Below the pieces are notes generated by a model. The model was not told where the DNA came from. It did not search any database and saw only the letters and a list, made by a program, of their open reading frames with translations. From the NCBI RefSeq assembly GCF_026342435.1, contig NZ_JAPEMT010000001.1:2164501-2228500 (forward strand): 64,000 nucleotides of DNA, given 5' to 3'. Shown here piece after piece: positions 33,643-42,046 of this stretch. Position 1 is the stretch's first letter. Every line of letters begins with the position of its first letter. Origin of the DNA: Streptomyces sp. NBC_00237. Lineage in GTDB: Bacteria; Actinomycetota; Actinomycetes; Streptomycetales; Streptomycetaceae. The position numbers and the translations under genes are program-made.

Positions 33643-34671
33643 GTGGCGTCACACCGTCGTCCCTCGCAGTCCGGGCTCACACAGAGCACCCGGGTCACCG
33701 TCCTGTCCGCCGCCGCGGCCACCGCGGCAGCGGCCCTCGGGGCCACCCCCGCCAGCGCCGACCCGGCAGGCACGTCCACGGCCACCCAGGCCACCGTCGA
33801 CCGGCTCTTCGAACAGGCCGAGAAGGCCACCGAGCAGTACAACAAGGCCAGCGAGCGCGCCACCACCCTCCGCAAGGAGGTGACGCAGGCCCGCGACCGC
33901 ACCGCACGCGGCCAGGAGCGCATCAACCGCATGCGCGGCGTCCTGGGCCAGCTCGCGGGCGCCCAGTACCGGTCGGGCGGCATGGACCCCACGGTGTCGC
34001 TGCTGCTCTCGGAGAACCCGGACGGCTACCTCGACAAGGCCGCCGCCCTCGACCGGATCAGCGCCCTCAACGCGGGCAGGCTGCACGAACTCACCGAGGC
34101 ACAGCGCAAGCTGGGCCAGGAGCGCGCCGAAGCCTCCCGCAAACTCGCCGAGCTGGAGCGCAGCCGAAGCGTCGTCACCCGCCACAAGCGCAGCGTCGAG
34201 CGCAAGCTCGCCGACGCCCGCCGGATGCTCAACGCGCTGCCCGCCACCGAGCGCGCCGAGTTCGACCGGGCCAACCGCAGCGGGCGCGAGACGATGCCGG
34301 AGATGTCCGGTGCGATGGCCTCCTCCTCGCGGGCCGCCGCCGCCGTCCTGGCCGCCCGCAACGCCGTCGGCAAGCCGTACGTCTGGGGTGCCAACGGGCC
34401 CTCCGGCTTCGACTGTTCCGGCCTCATGCAGTGGAGCTACGGGCAGGCGGGCGTCTCCCTGCCGCGCACCTCGCAGGCCCAGCGGTACGCGGGCCGGCAG
34501 GTCTCCCTCGACCAGGCGCAGCCCGGCGACCTCGTGGCCTACCGCGACGACGCCAGCCACATCGGGATGTACATGGGCAACGGCCAGGTCGTGCACGCCC
34601 CCTACCCCGGTGCCCCGGTGCGCTACGACCCGGTCGGCATGATGCCGATCTCGTCGGTGACCCGGGTCTGA
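33643..34671 (+). CDS. Secreted NlpC/P60 peptidoglycan endopeptidase, paralogue
   Basis: At 342 residues this is a clear paralogue of the preceding gene. It begins ASHRRPSQSGLTQSTRVTVL like its neighbour, has a signal peptide to about residue 40 (ATPASA), a coiled coil (about 50-225), and the NlpC/P60 domain with Cys in GFDCSGLMQWSY and His in DASHIGMYMGNG. The GTG matching the paralogue's start is used; AAGGAG lies eleven bases upstream, and an in-frame GTG 21 bases earlier would shorten that gap to nothing. Divergence in the coiled coil suggests different partners or regulation. Confidence 0.94.
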   Translation: MASHRRPSQSGLTQSTRVTVLSAAAATAAAALGATPASADPAGTSTATQATVDRLFEQAEKATEQYNKASERATTLRKEVTQARDRTARGQERINRMRGVLGQLAGAQYRSGGMDPTVSLLLSENPDGYLDKAAALDRISALNAGRLHELTEAQRKLGQERAEASRKLAELERSRSVVTRHKRSVERKLADARRMLNALPATERAEFDRANRSGRETMPEMSGAMASSSRAAAAVLAARNAVGKPYVWGANGPSGFDCSGLMQWSYGQAGVSLPRTSQAQRYAGRQVSLDQAQPGDLVAYRDDASHIGMYMGNGQVVHAPYPGAPVRYDPVGMMPISSVTRV

Positions 34672-34683
34672 CGCCTCCCCGGT

Positions 34684-34763
34684 CTGTGGGGCTGTGGGGC
34701 TGTGGGGCTGTGGGGCTGTAGGGCTGTGGGGCTGTGGGGCTGTAGGGCTGTGGGTCTGCGGGT
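34684..34763. repeat. Ten tandem copies of an 8-base unit
   Basis: The unit CTGTGGGG is repeated ten times without interruption; six copies are exact and four carry single or double changes (CTGTAGGG twice, CTGTGGGT, CTGCGGGT). It starts 12 bases after the NlpC/P60 stop and ends 40 bases before the lipoprotein start, so it occupies that gene's promoter or leader. Such arrays can change length by slippage. Confidence 0.9.
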
Positions 34764-34803
34764 CCGCACCCGTGCGCCGATCTTCTCTGCGTACGATCGC
34801 CTG

Positions 34804-36030
34804 ATGGCAGGGCACCAGGACGGCACACGGTTCGGACGGCGGGCGGCGCTCGCCCTGGGCGGGCTCCTGCTGACCTCCTGCGCGCTGCCGACCGCCCCCG
34901 CCGACACCGCGGCCCGCGACGTGCGGCGGCTCCTCGGGCGGCGGGCCGCCGCCCTGCTGAGCCGCGACAGGGCCGCCTTCCTCGACGTGCTCGCACCGGG
35001 CGAGGAGGGCCTGCGGTCCACCCAGGGCGAGGAGTTCGACCACCTCGCCGGGGTGCCGCTGAAGGACTGGGAGTACCGGCTGACCGGACTCGACCGCACC
35101 GGCGGGAGCACGGTCACCGCGCGCGTGGACCTGCGCCACCGCATCGACGGGTACGACACGGTGCCCGCCGTCTGCGCCCGCCGCATCGACCTCGTACGCG
35201 CCGACGGGCAGTGGTACGTCGCGCGGGACCGGCCGGGGCGCGGCGGCGCGCAGGAGCTCTGGCAGCAGGGCCAGGTCACCGTGGCGCGCGGGCGGCGCTC
35301 CGTGGTCCTGGGCACCGGCCACAGCAGGGAGCGCCTGCGCCGGATCGCGGAGGCCGCCGACGGTGCGGCGGACGCCGTCGCCCGCACCTGGACGCGCGAG
35401 CGCGACCTCAAGACGGTGCTCCTGGTGCCGCCTTCGCTGGACGCCATGGGCGCCCTGCTCGGCGAACCGGCCGCCGGCTACCGGGGGATCGCCGCCGTCA
35501 CCACCGGGGCGAGCGTCCAGGGGCGGCGCACCTCGGCGGACCGCGTCATCGTCAACCCCGAGGCGTACGACGTCCTGGGGGCGGTGGGCAGGCAGGTCGT
35601 CCTCACCCACGAGACGGCGCACGTGGCCACCCGTACGGACACCACGGCCGCCACCCCCATGTGGCTGTCGGAGGGCTTCGCGGACTGGGTGGCGTACCGC
35701 GACAGCGACCGCACGGCGGCCCAGATCGCCCCCGAACTCCAGCGCACCGTACGGCGCGACGGGCCGCCCGCCGCTCTCCCGGCCGATCCGGACTTCCGCT
35801 TCTCGGGGGACGCGGACCGGCTGGCGGGGGCGTACGAGGGCGGCTGGCTGGCCTGCCGGATGATCGTGGAGCGCAGGGACGAGGCGACGCTCCTGGCGTT
35901 CTACCGGGACGTCGGCGGGCACCCGCAGCGGGACGGGGCCCTGGAGGCGGCGTTGCAGCGTCGGCTGGGCACCACGCCGGAGGAGTTCACCGCGCGGTGG
36001 CGCACCTACGTGCGCAGCGAACTCGCCTGA
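34804..36030 (+). CDS. Lipoprotein with zinc-metallopeptidase (gluzincin-like) domain
   Basis: A 408-residue exported lipoprotein with a Tat-like FGRRAALALGG start and lipobox LLTSC. The C-terminal half is a peptidase MA-like gluzincin domain: the zinc motif HETAH is in LTHETAHVATRTD, and the third ligand and helix in WLSEGFADWVAYRD. The N-terminal half (about 35-165) resembles an NTF2-like or Tim44-like fold in which an input domain precedes the peptidase, though I am less sure. The ATG at MAGHQDGTRF lacks a strong ribosome site. Its 3' end overlaps that of the opposing mannosyltransferase-like gene by 25 bases. Proximity to the wall hydrolases suggests an envelope role. Confidence 0.82.
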   Translation: MAGHQDGTRFGRRAALALGGLLLTSCALPTAPADTAARDVRRLLGRRAAALLSRDRAAFLDVLAPGEEGLRSTQGEEFDHLAGVPLKDWEYRLTGLDRTGGSTVTARVDLRHRIDGYDTVPAVCARRIDLVRADGQWYVARDRPGRGGAQELWQQGQVTVARGRRSVVLGTGHSRERLRRIAEAADGAADAVARTWTRERDLKTVLLVPPSLDAMGALLGEPAAGYRGIAAVTTGASVQGRRTSADRVIVNPEAYDVLGAVGRQVVLTHETAHVATRTDTTAATPMWLSEGFADWVAYRDSDRTAAQIAPELQRTVRRDGPPAALPADPDFRFSGDADRLAGAYEGGWLACRMIVERRDEATLLAFYRDVGGHPQRDGALEAALQRRLGTTPEEFTARWRTYVRSELA

Positions 36031-37316
36031 CGCTGCTGGGCCGTGGTCCCGGTGGCTGTCGCGGAGGGCACGTGGCGCTGTGCCGGCAGTGACTGCGGTG
36101 CGTGCGCGGCCTCCGTCACCGTGTGCCGCCACAGGGTGCGGCACGCCAGCACCGTCGCGGCGACCAGCAGACCGTTGCGCACGAACAGCAGGGACACGCC
36201 GAGCGCGTCGCTGTTGACCACGTGCGAGAACCAGATGGGGAATTCGAGACAGGTCACCAGGGTGGCCGCCAGCACCAGGTGGGTGGGGCGGTCCATCCGG
36301 CTGCCCCGGAACACCAGACAGGCGGCCGCGAGGCCGACCAGCCAGAGCATGTACTGCGGGCTGATCACCCGGCTCGTAGTCGTGAACAGCAGCACCGCGA
36401 CGAACGCGGCGTCGCACGCCGTCGACGCGGTGAACAGCCGCGCCTTCAGCCGCCACAGCAGGAGCCACCCGAAGGCCAGCGCGGTGAGCACCATCGCGAC
36501 GCTGCTCACCGTCGGGACGTGCGGGCCGAGGAACTCCACCGAGCCGTAGTTCAGCAGCACTTCGCCCTTCCACCCGAAATGCCGCGCGACGTGGAAGACC
36601 AGCGCGCCCAGCGACTCCACCTCGGTGCCCCGGTCCCGCTGGAACCTCAGGAACGCCAGCGCGCCCGGCATCGCCGCCGCGAACAGCAGCAGCAGCGCGA
36701 ACGCGGTGCACACGAACGCCGTCCACGAGGCGCGCGTCGTACGGCCGCGTGCGGTCCCCGCGAGCAGCAGGGCGGGCCAGACCTTCAGCAGGGCCCCCAG
36801 GGCCGCCAGTGCCCCCGCCACGCGCGGCCTGCGGGCCCCCGCGAGGAGCGCCGCCACCGCGATGCCGGTGACCATCACGTCGTAGCGGGCGTACGAGGTG
36901 GGGCCGAGCAGCGCCAGCCCGGCGATCCACACCCAGGCGCCCGCCATCCGCTTGCCGGGACGCCGGCCCGCGTACAGCAGCAGCCCCGTCACCACGGCGT
37001 CCGCGAGGAACGCCAGCACGAAGAAGGCGGACGCGTAGTCCAGGAAGGGCAGCAGACCGGGGGAGAGCACCGGCAGGGCGGCGGCGGGCGGGTACTGCCA
37101 GGTGATGTCGTCGAGCGGGAAGGTGCCGTCCTTGAGGACCTCGTACCAGCCCTGGTAGATGACCGAGATGTCGCTCGTGACGTCGGGGCCGGGGAAGACC
37201 AGCACCTTGAACACGCACAGGAGCAGCAGCGCCCGGGTGACGGCCCACACCGCGAGGGGGGCGACGGGCAGGGCGGGAGGAGTCCGATGTCCGGTACCGC
37301 TCGCTGGCATGACCAT
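36006..37316 (-). CDS. GT87 (DUF2029)-type polyprenyl-phosphate mannosyltransferase-like membrane protein
   Basis: This integral membrane protein of 436 residues has about ten or eleven helices and the GT-C layout of the GT87 family, whose members use polyprenyl-phosphate sugar donors outside the membrane. The early loop carries acidic residues in FPGPDVTSDISVIYQGWYEV, followed by DDITWQYPPAAALP, typical of the family. Late helices contain SRVISPQYMLWLVGLA. Two ATG codons six bases apart are both possible; AAGGA sits close to the second. It is divergent from a GT4 gene that looks PimB-like, so the pair may serve lipoglycan or phospholipid mannosylation. Confidence 0.8.
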   Translation of the reverse strand: MVMPASGTGHRTPPALPVAPLAVWAVTRALLLLCVFKVLVFPGPDVTSDISVIYQGWYEVLKDGTFPLDDITWQYPPAAALPVLSPGLLPFLDYASAFFVLAFLADAVVTGLLLYAGRRPGKRMAGAWVWIAGLALLGPTSYARYDVMVTGIAVAALLAGARRPRVAGALAALGALLKVWPALLLAGTARGRTTRASWTAFVCTAFALLLLFAAAMPGALAFLRFQRDRGTEVESLGALVFHVARHFGWKGEVLLNYGSVEFLGPHVPTVSSVAMVLTALAFGWLLLWRLKARLFTASTACDAAFVAVLLFTTTSRVISPQYMLWLVGLAAACLVFRGSRMDRPTHLVLAATLVTCLEFPIWFSHVVNSDALGVSLLFVRNGLLVAATVLACRTLWRHTVTEAAHAPQSLPAQRHVPSATATGTTAQQRQASSLRT

Positions 37317-37408
37317 CCTTGTCCGGTGACGGGCGTCTACAGGGCCATGATGCAGGGCGAGGACGTCCCGATGCGATGACGCGGAGCCGCCCGGTACTGT
37401 CGGCGACG

Positions 37409-38551
37409 ATGGACAAGACCTTGATCGTGACCAACGACTTCCCGCCCCGGCCCGGCGGCATCCAGGCGTTCCTGCACAACATGGCGCTGCGGCTGGACCC
37501 CGAGCGGGTCGTCGTCTACGCGTCCACCTGGAAGCGCGGACGCGAGGGTGCGGAGGCGACCGCCGCCTTCGACGCCGAGCAGCCGTATCCCGTGGTGCGC
37601 GACCGTACGACGATGCTGCTGCCGACGCCCCGCGTCACCCGGCGCGCCACGGAGCTGCTGCGGGAGCACGGCTGCACCTCCGTGTGGTTCGGGGCGGCGG
37701 CCCCCCTCGGGCTGATGGCGCCTGCGCTGCGCCGGGCGGGCGCCCGGCGGCTCGTCGCCACCACGCACGGGCACGAGGCGGGCTGGGCGCAGCTCCCGGC
37801 GTCCCGGCAGCTGCTGCGGCGGATCGGCGAGGGCACGGACACGATCACCTATCTGGGCGAGTACACGCGCTCCCGGATCGCCGCCGCGCTCACCCCGCAG
37901 GCGGCGGGGCAGATGGTCCAGCTGCCGCCGGGCGTGGACGAGAAGACCTTCCACCCGGACTCGGGCGGCGACGCGGTGCGCGCCGGGCTCGGGCTCACCG
38001 ACCGTCCGGTCGTGGTGTGCGTGTCCCGGCTGGTGCCGCGCAAGGGGCAGGACACCCTCATCGAGGCGATGCCGCAGATCCTGCGCTCGGTGCCGGACGC
38101 CGTGCTGCTGGTCGTCGGCGGGGGACCGTACGAGAAGGACCTGCACGAGCTGGCGCGCACGACCGGGGTCGCGGACTCCGTGCGGTTCACCGGCGCGGTG
38201 CCCTGGGCGGAGCTGCCCGCGCACTACGGGGCAGGAGACGTCTTCGCGATGCCGTGCCGCACGCGCAGGGGCGGCCTCGACGTCGAGGGGCTCGGCATCG
38301 TCTACCTGGAGGCGTCCGCGACCGGGCTGCCGGTGGTGGCGGGCGACTCCGGCGGCGCGCCCGACGCCGTACTGGACGGGGAGACGGGGTGGGTGGTGCG
38401 CGGTGGGGAGCCCGCCGAGTCCGCCGAGCGCATCGTGACGCTGCTCCAGGACCCCGACCTGCGGCGGCGGATGGGGGAGCGGGGGCGCGCGTGGGTCGAG
38501 GAGAAGTGGCGCTGGGACCTGCTCGCGGAGAAGCTCAGGACGCTGCTGTAG
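37409..38551 (+). CDS. GT4 glycosyltransferase, PimB-like
   Basis: The 380-residue cytoplasmic enzyme has the GT-B fold of family GT4. The N-terminal glycine loop is DFPPRPGGIQAFLHNM; the donor site shows CVSRLVPRKGQDTLIEA, and the family E-x7-E motif lies in GLDVEGLGIVYLEASATGLP. Closest known relatives add mannose to phosphatidylinositol mannosides. I chose the ATG at MDKTLIVTND. No ribosome site precedes it, but TACTGT stands eight bases upstream, so the mRNA may be leaderless. A strong bidirectional hairpin separates it from the convergent acyl-CoA ligase gene. Confidence 0.88.
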   Translation: MDKTLIVTNDFPPRPGGIQAFLHNMALRLDPERVVVYASTWKRGREGAEATAAFDAEQPYPVVRDRTTMLLPTPRVTRRATELLREHGCTSVWFGAAAPLGLMAPALRRAGARRLVATTHGHEAGWAQLPASRQLLRRIGEGTDTITYLGEYTRSRIAAALTPQAAGQMVQLPPGVDEKTFHPDSGGDAVRAGLGLTDRPVVVCVSRLVPRKGQDTLIEAMPQILRSVPDAVLLVVGGGPYEKDLHELARTTGVADSVRFTGAVPWAELPAHYGAGDVFAMPCRTRRGGLDVEGLGIVYLEASATGLPVVAGDSGGAPDAVLDGETGWVVRGGEPAESAERIVTLLQDPDLRRRMGERGRAWVEEKWRWDLLAEKLRTLL

Positions 38552-38573
38552 GGCCTGTTGCCGTACGGCACGG

Positions 38574-38610
38574 GTAAGGGGCGGCCTCCCGGAGGCCGCC
38601 CCTTACCCAT
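38574..38610. terminator. Bidirectional terminator
   Basis: A perfect 17-bp inverted repeat (GGGTAAGGGGCGGCCTC and its complement) with a three-base loop lies between convergent genes. It resembles the hairpin at 7281-7319 in its GTAAGGGGCG core. Confidence 0.88.
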
Positions 38611-38618
38611 GTCACTGC

Positions 38619-40415
38619 CTACGCCCCGTAGATCGCCTCGATCTCGTCGGCGAAGTCCTTCGCCACCACGTTGCGCTTCAGCTTCAGCGACGGCGTGATG
38701 TGGCCCGCCTCCTCGGTGAACTGGGTCGGCAGGATGCGGAACTTGCGCACCGACTCCGCCTTGGAGACCGCCGCGTTCCCGTCGTCCACCGCCCGCTGCA
38801 CGGTTGCCAGGAGGTCCGCGTCGTCCCGCAGGGAGACCGCGGTGGAGTCCGCGGGCTTGCCGTTGTCCGCCGCCCACCGGCCGAGGAACTCCTCGTCCAG
38901 GGTGACCAGCGCGCCCACGAACGGGCGACCGTCGCCGACCACCATGCACTCCGCGATCAGCGCGTGCGCCCGGATGCGGTCCTCGATGACGGCCGGGGCG
39001 ACGTTCTTGCCGCCCGCCGTCACGATGATCTCCTTCTTGCGGCCGGTGATCGCGAGGTAGCCGTCCTCGTCGAGGGTGCCGATGTCACCGGTGTGGAACC
39101 AGCCGTCGGTCAGCGCCTCGGCGGTGGCCGACGGGTTGTTCCAGTACCCCTGGAAGACGTGCTCGCCGTGCAGCAGCACCTCGCCGTCGTCGGCGATCCG
39201 CACGACCGAACCCGGCAGCGGCTGGCCGACCGTGCCGATCTTCGGCCGGTCGTACGGGTTGAACGCGGTCGCCGCGCAGGACTCGGTGAGCCCGTAGCCC
39301 TCCAGGACGGTGAAGCCGATGCCGCTGAAGAAGTGGCCCAGGCGCTCTCCCAGCGGGGCGCCGCCGGAGATCGCGAACTCGCAGCGCCCGCCGAGCACCG
39401 CACGCAGCTTGCTGTAGACCAGCTTGTCGAAGACCTTGTGCTTCAGGCGCAGCCCCAGCGCGGGGCCCTCGGGAGTGCCGAGCGCCCGGCTGTAGGCGAT
39501 CGCCGTGTCGGCGGCCTTGTCGAAGATCTTGCCCTTGCCGTCGGCCTGGGCCTTGGCCCGCGCCGAGTTGTAGACCTTCTCGAAGACGCGCGGCACACCG
39601 AGGATCAGCGTCGGCCTGAAGGACGCCAGCTCGTCGGTGAGGTTCTTGATGTCCGGTACGCAGCCGAGCTTGATCGGCGCCATCACCGACGCCACCTCGA
39701 CGAGGCGCCCGAAGACGTGCGCGGCGGGCAGGAACAGCAGCACCGAGCACTCGCCCGTACGGAACAGGGGCTTCAGGCGCTCCACGACGTTGCCGCACTC
39801 CGCGAAGAAGCTGCGGTGAGTGAGCACACATCCCTTCGGGCGGCCCGTGGTGCCCGAGGTGTAGACGATGGTCGCCGGGTCGTCGGCGCCCGCGACGGCA
39901 CTGCGCCGGTCGACCGTCTCGTCGGACACGTCCGCGCCCAGCGCGTTCAGCTGCTCGATCGCCCCGGCCTCGATCTGCCAGACCTGCTTGAGGGCGGGCA
40001 GCTGCTCCCGTACGGACTCCACGGCGGTGGCGTGGGCCTCGCCCTCCACCAGGACGGCGACGGCGCCCGAGTCGCCCAGTATCCACTGCACCTGCTCGGC
40101 GGAGCTGGTCTCGTACACCGGCACGGTGACGGCGCCCGCGCTCCAGATCGCGAAGTCCAGCTGCACCCACTCGTAGCGGGTGCGCGACATCAGGCCGACC
40201 CGGTCGCCCGGCTCGACGCCCGCGGCGATCAGGCCCTTGGCGGCGGCACGCACCTCGGCCAGGAACTGGGTGGCGGTGACATCGGTCCACGTACCGGCGA
40301 CCTTGCGGCCCATGACCGCGGTGTCGGGGTGCTGAGCGGCGTTGCGGCGGATGAGATCCGTCAGATTGCCGTCCGCAGGGACCTCGTACAGAGCCGGAAG
40401 GCTGAACTCGCGCAA
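38619..40415 (-). CDS. Long-chain fatty-acid CoA ligase (AMP-binding)
   Basis: A 598-residue acyl-activating enzyme that joins fatty acids to CoA through an acyl-adenylate. The ATP-binding P-loop is IVYTSGTTGRPKGCVLTH; further motifs are YGLTESCAATAFN, GWFHTGDIGTLDEDGYLAITGRK (quoted in parts) and KNVAPAVIEDRIR. The catalytic lysine lies near the end in HITPSLKLKRNVV. The start codon is TTG, with GAGGAG nine bases upstream and no alternative ATG near. It ends at a strong terminator facing the PimB-like gene. Confidence 0.93.
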   Translation of the reverse strand: MREFSLPALYEVPADGNLTDLIRRNAAQHPDTAVMGRKVAGTWTDVTATQFLAEVRAAAKGLIAAGVEPGDRVGLMSRTRYEWVQLDFAIWSAGAVTVPVYETSSAEQVQWILGDSGAVAVLVEGEAHATAVESVREQLPALKQVWQIEAGAIEQLNALGADVSDETVDRRSAVAGADDPATIVYTSGTTGRPKGCVLTHRSFFAECGNVVERLKPLFRTGECSVLLFLPAAHVFGRLVEVASVMAPIKLGCVPDIKNLTDELASFRPTLILGVPRVFEKVYNSARAKAQADGKGKIFDKAADTAIAYSRALGTPEGPALGLRLKHKVFDKLVYSKLRAVLGGRCEFAISGGAPLGERLGHFFSGIGFTVLEGYGLTESCAATAFNPYDRPKIGTVGQPLPGSVVRIADDGEVLLHGEHVFQGYWNNPSATAEALTDGWFHTGDIGTLDEDGYLAITGRKKEIIVTAGGKNVAPAVIEDRIRAHALIAECMVVGDGRPFVGALVTLDEEFLGRWAADNGKPADSTAVSLRDDADLLATVQRAVDDGNAAVSKAESVRKFRILPTQFTEEAGHITPSLKLKRNVVAKDFADEIEAIYGA

Positions 40416-40717
40416 GACTGCTGCTCCTCATCAGGCACCGGTCGTCACGTCAGTGTGCGCGCCGGCTGCGGTCCAAGGTCGGGCAGGTGCTCAGTGGGGG
40501 GTGAGCACGACTGGACTGCCCGGACGTTACCCACCAGTACTCGGTTCCCGATAGGGGGTCCCGGCCAGATGTACGCTGCGTCACACTGTTCGGGCGGTGC
40601 TTCGCGCACAGTAGTCCACCCCTGGGGCGACTCGGAAGTAACCGCAGGTCCGGCCCGTTCTCACGGGTTGAGGACCGGCTCTACTCAGCGTCCGGCCGGG
40701 GTCCTAGGCTGATCGCC
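40416..40717. other. Divergent intergenic region before the acyl-CoA ligase and phosphoesterase genes
   Basis: These 302 bases contain no supported gene. On the plus side TAGGCT at 40705-40710 lies seven bases before the phosphoesterase ATG, as expected for a leaderless transcript, but no -35 is clear. GTTACCCACCAGTAC at 40530-40544 is an imperfect inverted repeat that might be an operator for the ligase gene; I would not insist on it. Confidence 0.5.
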
Positions 40718-41494
40718 ATGCGAGTTCATGTGGTGAGTGACGTGCACGGCAACGCCAAGGACCTCGCCCGTGCGGGCGACGGCGCGGACGCCCTGGTCTG
40801 TCTCGGCGACCTCGTGCTCTTCCTCGACTACGCCGACCACTCGCGCGGCATCTTCCCCGACCTCTTCGGCACCGCGAACGCCGACCGCATCGTCGAGCTG
40901 CGCACCGCCCGCCGCTTCGAGGAGGCACGCGAGTTCAGCCGGAGCCTGTGGGAGGGCGTCGACCGTCAGGCGGCCACCGTCGCGGCCGTCCGCAAGCAGT
41001 ACGCGGAGTTGTTCGCCGCGTTCCCCGCGCCCACGTACGCCACCTACGGGAACGTCGACATGCCGACGCTCTGGCCCGAGTACGCGGGCCCCGGCACGGC
41101 CAGCCCCGGCACCCGGGTGCTGGACGGCGAGCGCGTCGAGATCGGCGGCCTGGTCTTCGGCTTCGTCGGCGGCGGCCTGCGCACCCCGATGAACACGCCC
41201 TTCGAGATCAGCGACGAGGAGTACGCCGCCAAGGTCGAGGCGCTCGGCGAGGTCGACGTGCTCTGCTCGCACATCCCACCCGAGGTCCCGGACTTGGTGT
41301 ACGACACCGTGGCGCGCCGCTTCGAACGCGGCAGCCGCGCCCTCCTGGACGCCATCCGCACGACCCGCCCCCGCTACGCGCTCTTCGGCCACGTCCACCA
41401 GCCCCTGGCCGCCCGGATGCGCGTCGGCGCGACCGAGTGCGTGAACGTCGGGCACTTCGCCTCGACGGGGCGGCCGTGGGTGCTGGAGTGGTGA
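40718..41494 (+). CDS. Calcineurin-like metallophosphoesterase
   Basis: This 258-residue protein belongs to the calcineurin-like phosphoesterase superfamily, which hydrolyses phosphoesters with two metal ions. The metal motifs run in order: VVSDVHGN, LVCLGDLV, YATYGNVDMP (GN[HD]-like), LCSHIPPE and FGHVHQPLA. The GNVD motif departs slightly from the usual GNHD. The physiological substrate is unknown. The ATG has no ribosome site and TAGGCT lies seven bases before it, suggesting a leaderless mRNA. The next gene, an SRPBCC protein, begins 77 bases downstream. Confidence 0.9.
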   Translation: MRVHVVSDVHGNAKDLARAGDGADALVCLGDLVLFLDYADHSRGIFPDLFGTANADRIVELRTARRFEEAREFSRSLWEGVDRQAATVAAVRKQYAELFAAFPAPTYATYGNVDMPTLWPEYAGPGTASPGTRVLDGERVEIGGLVFGFVGGGLRTPMNTPFEISDEEYAAKVEALGEVDVLCSHIPPEVPDLVYDTVARRFERGSRALLDAIRTTRPRYALFGHVHQPLAARMRVGATECVNVGHFASTGRPWVLEW

Positions 41495-41571
41495 AGGAGC
41501 CGGTCGCGATAGCCTTCACACGGCACGCACCAGTCAGCCAGCCCCAGTCCGGACCGTGAGGAGCCATCGCG

Positions 41572-42018
41572 ATGGCGGAACACACCAGCTCTAGCATCAC
41601 CATCCAGGCGGCGCCGGCCGACGTCATGGGTGTGATCGCGGACTTCGACCGCTACCCCGACTGGACGGGCGAGGTGAAGGAGGCCGAGGTGCTGGCCACC
41701 GACGACCGGGGCCGCGCCGAGAAGGTCCGCCTGGTGCTCGACGCCGGTGCCATCAAGGACGACCACACCCTCGCCTACACCTGGACCGGCGAGAACGAGG
41801 TCGGCTGGACCCTGGTGAAGTCGCAGATGCTGCGCTCGCTCGACGGCTCCTACCGCCTCGCGTCCGCCGCGAACGGCGCCACCGAGGTCACGTACCAGCT
41901 CACCGTCGACGTCAAGATCCCCATGCTCGGCATGATCAAGCGCAAGGCCGAGAAGGTCATCATCGACCGCGCCCTGGCCGGTCTGAAGAAGCGCGTCGAG
42001 TCCGGCCCCCAGGGCTGA
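41572..42018 (+). CDS. SRPBCC (polyketide cyclase/dehydrase-like) family protein
   Basis: A 148-residue protein of the START/SRPBCC superfamily, which forms a deep hydrophobic pocket for lipids or other ligands. It shows the usual start, SITIQAAPADVMGVIADFDRYPDWTGEVKEAEVL in outline, a central TWTGENEVGWTLV, and the C-terminal helix KRKAEKVIIDRALAGLKKRVES. GAGGAG precedes the ATG by eight bases. It lies 28 bases upstream of the ATPase-like gene, so they are likely an operon. No enzyme function can be assigned. Confidence 0.88.
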   Translation: MAEHTSSSITIQAAPADVMGVIADFDRYPDWTGEVKEAEVLATDDRGRAEKVRLVLDAGAIKDDHTLAYTWTGENEVGWTLVKSQMLRSLDGSYRLASAANGATEVTYQLTVDVKIPMLGMIKRKAEKVIIDRALAGLKKRVESGPQG

Positions 42019-42046
42019 CCGACCGGAACGCAAGGGGACGCAGAGG

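Noticed and set aside
32329..34671. Recent duplication or mobile insertion of the NlpC/P60 pair
   Set aside because: The paralogues are well diverged and no target duplication or transposase is present; this is an old tandem duplication.
40530..40544. GTTACCCACCAGTAC as a TetR-type fatty-acid operator before the acyl-CoA ligase
   Set aside because: Only the outer four bases are symmetric and I cannot tie it to a known actinobacterial FadR/FasR motif.
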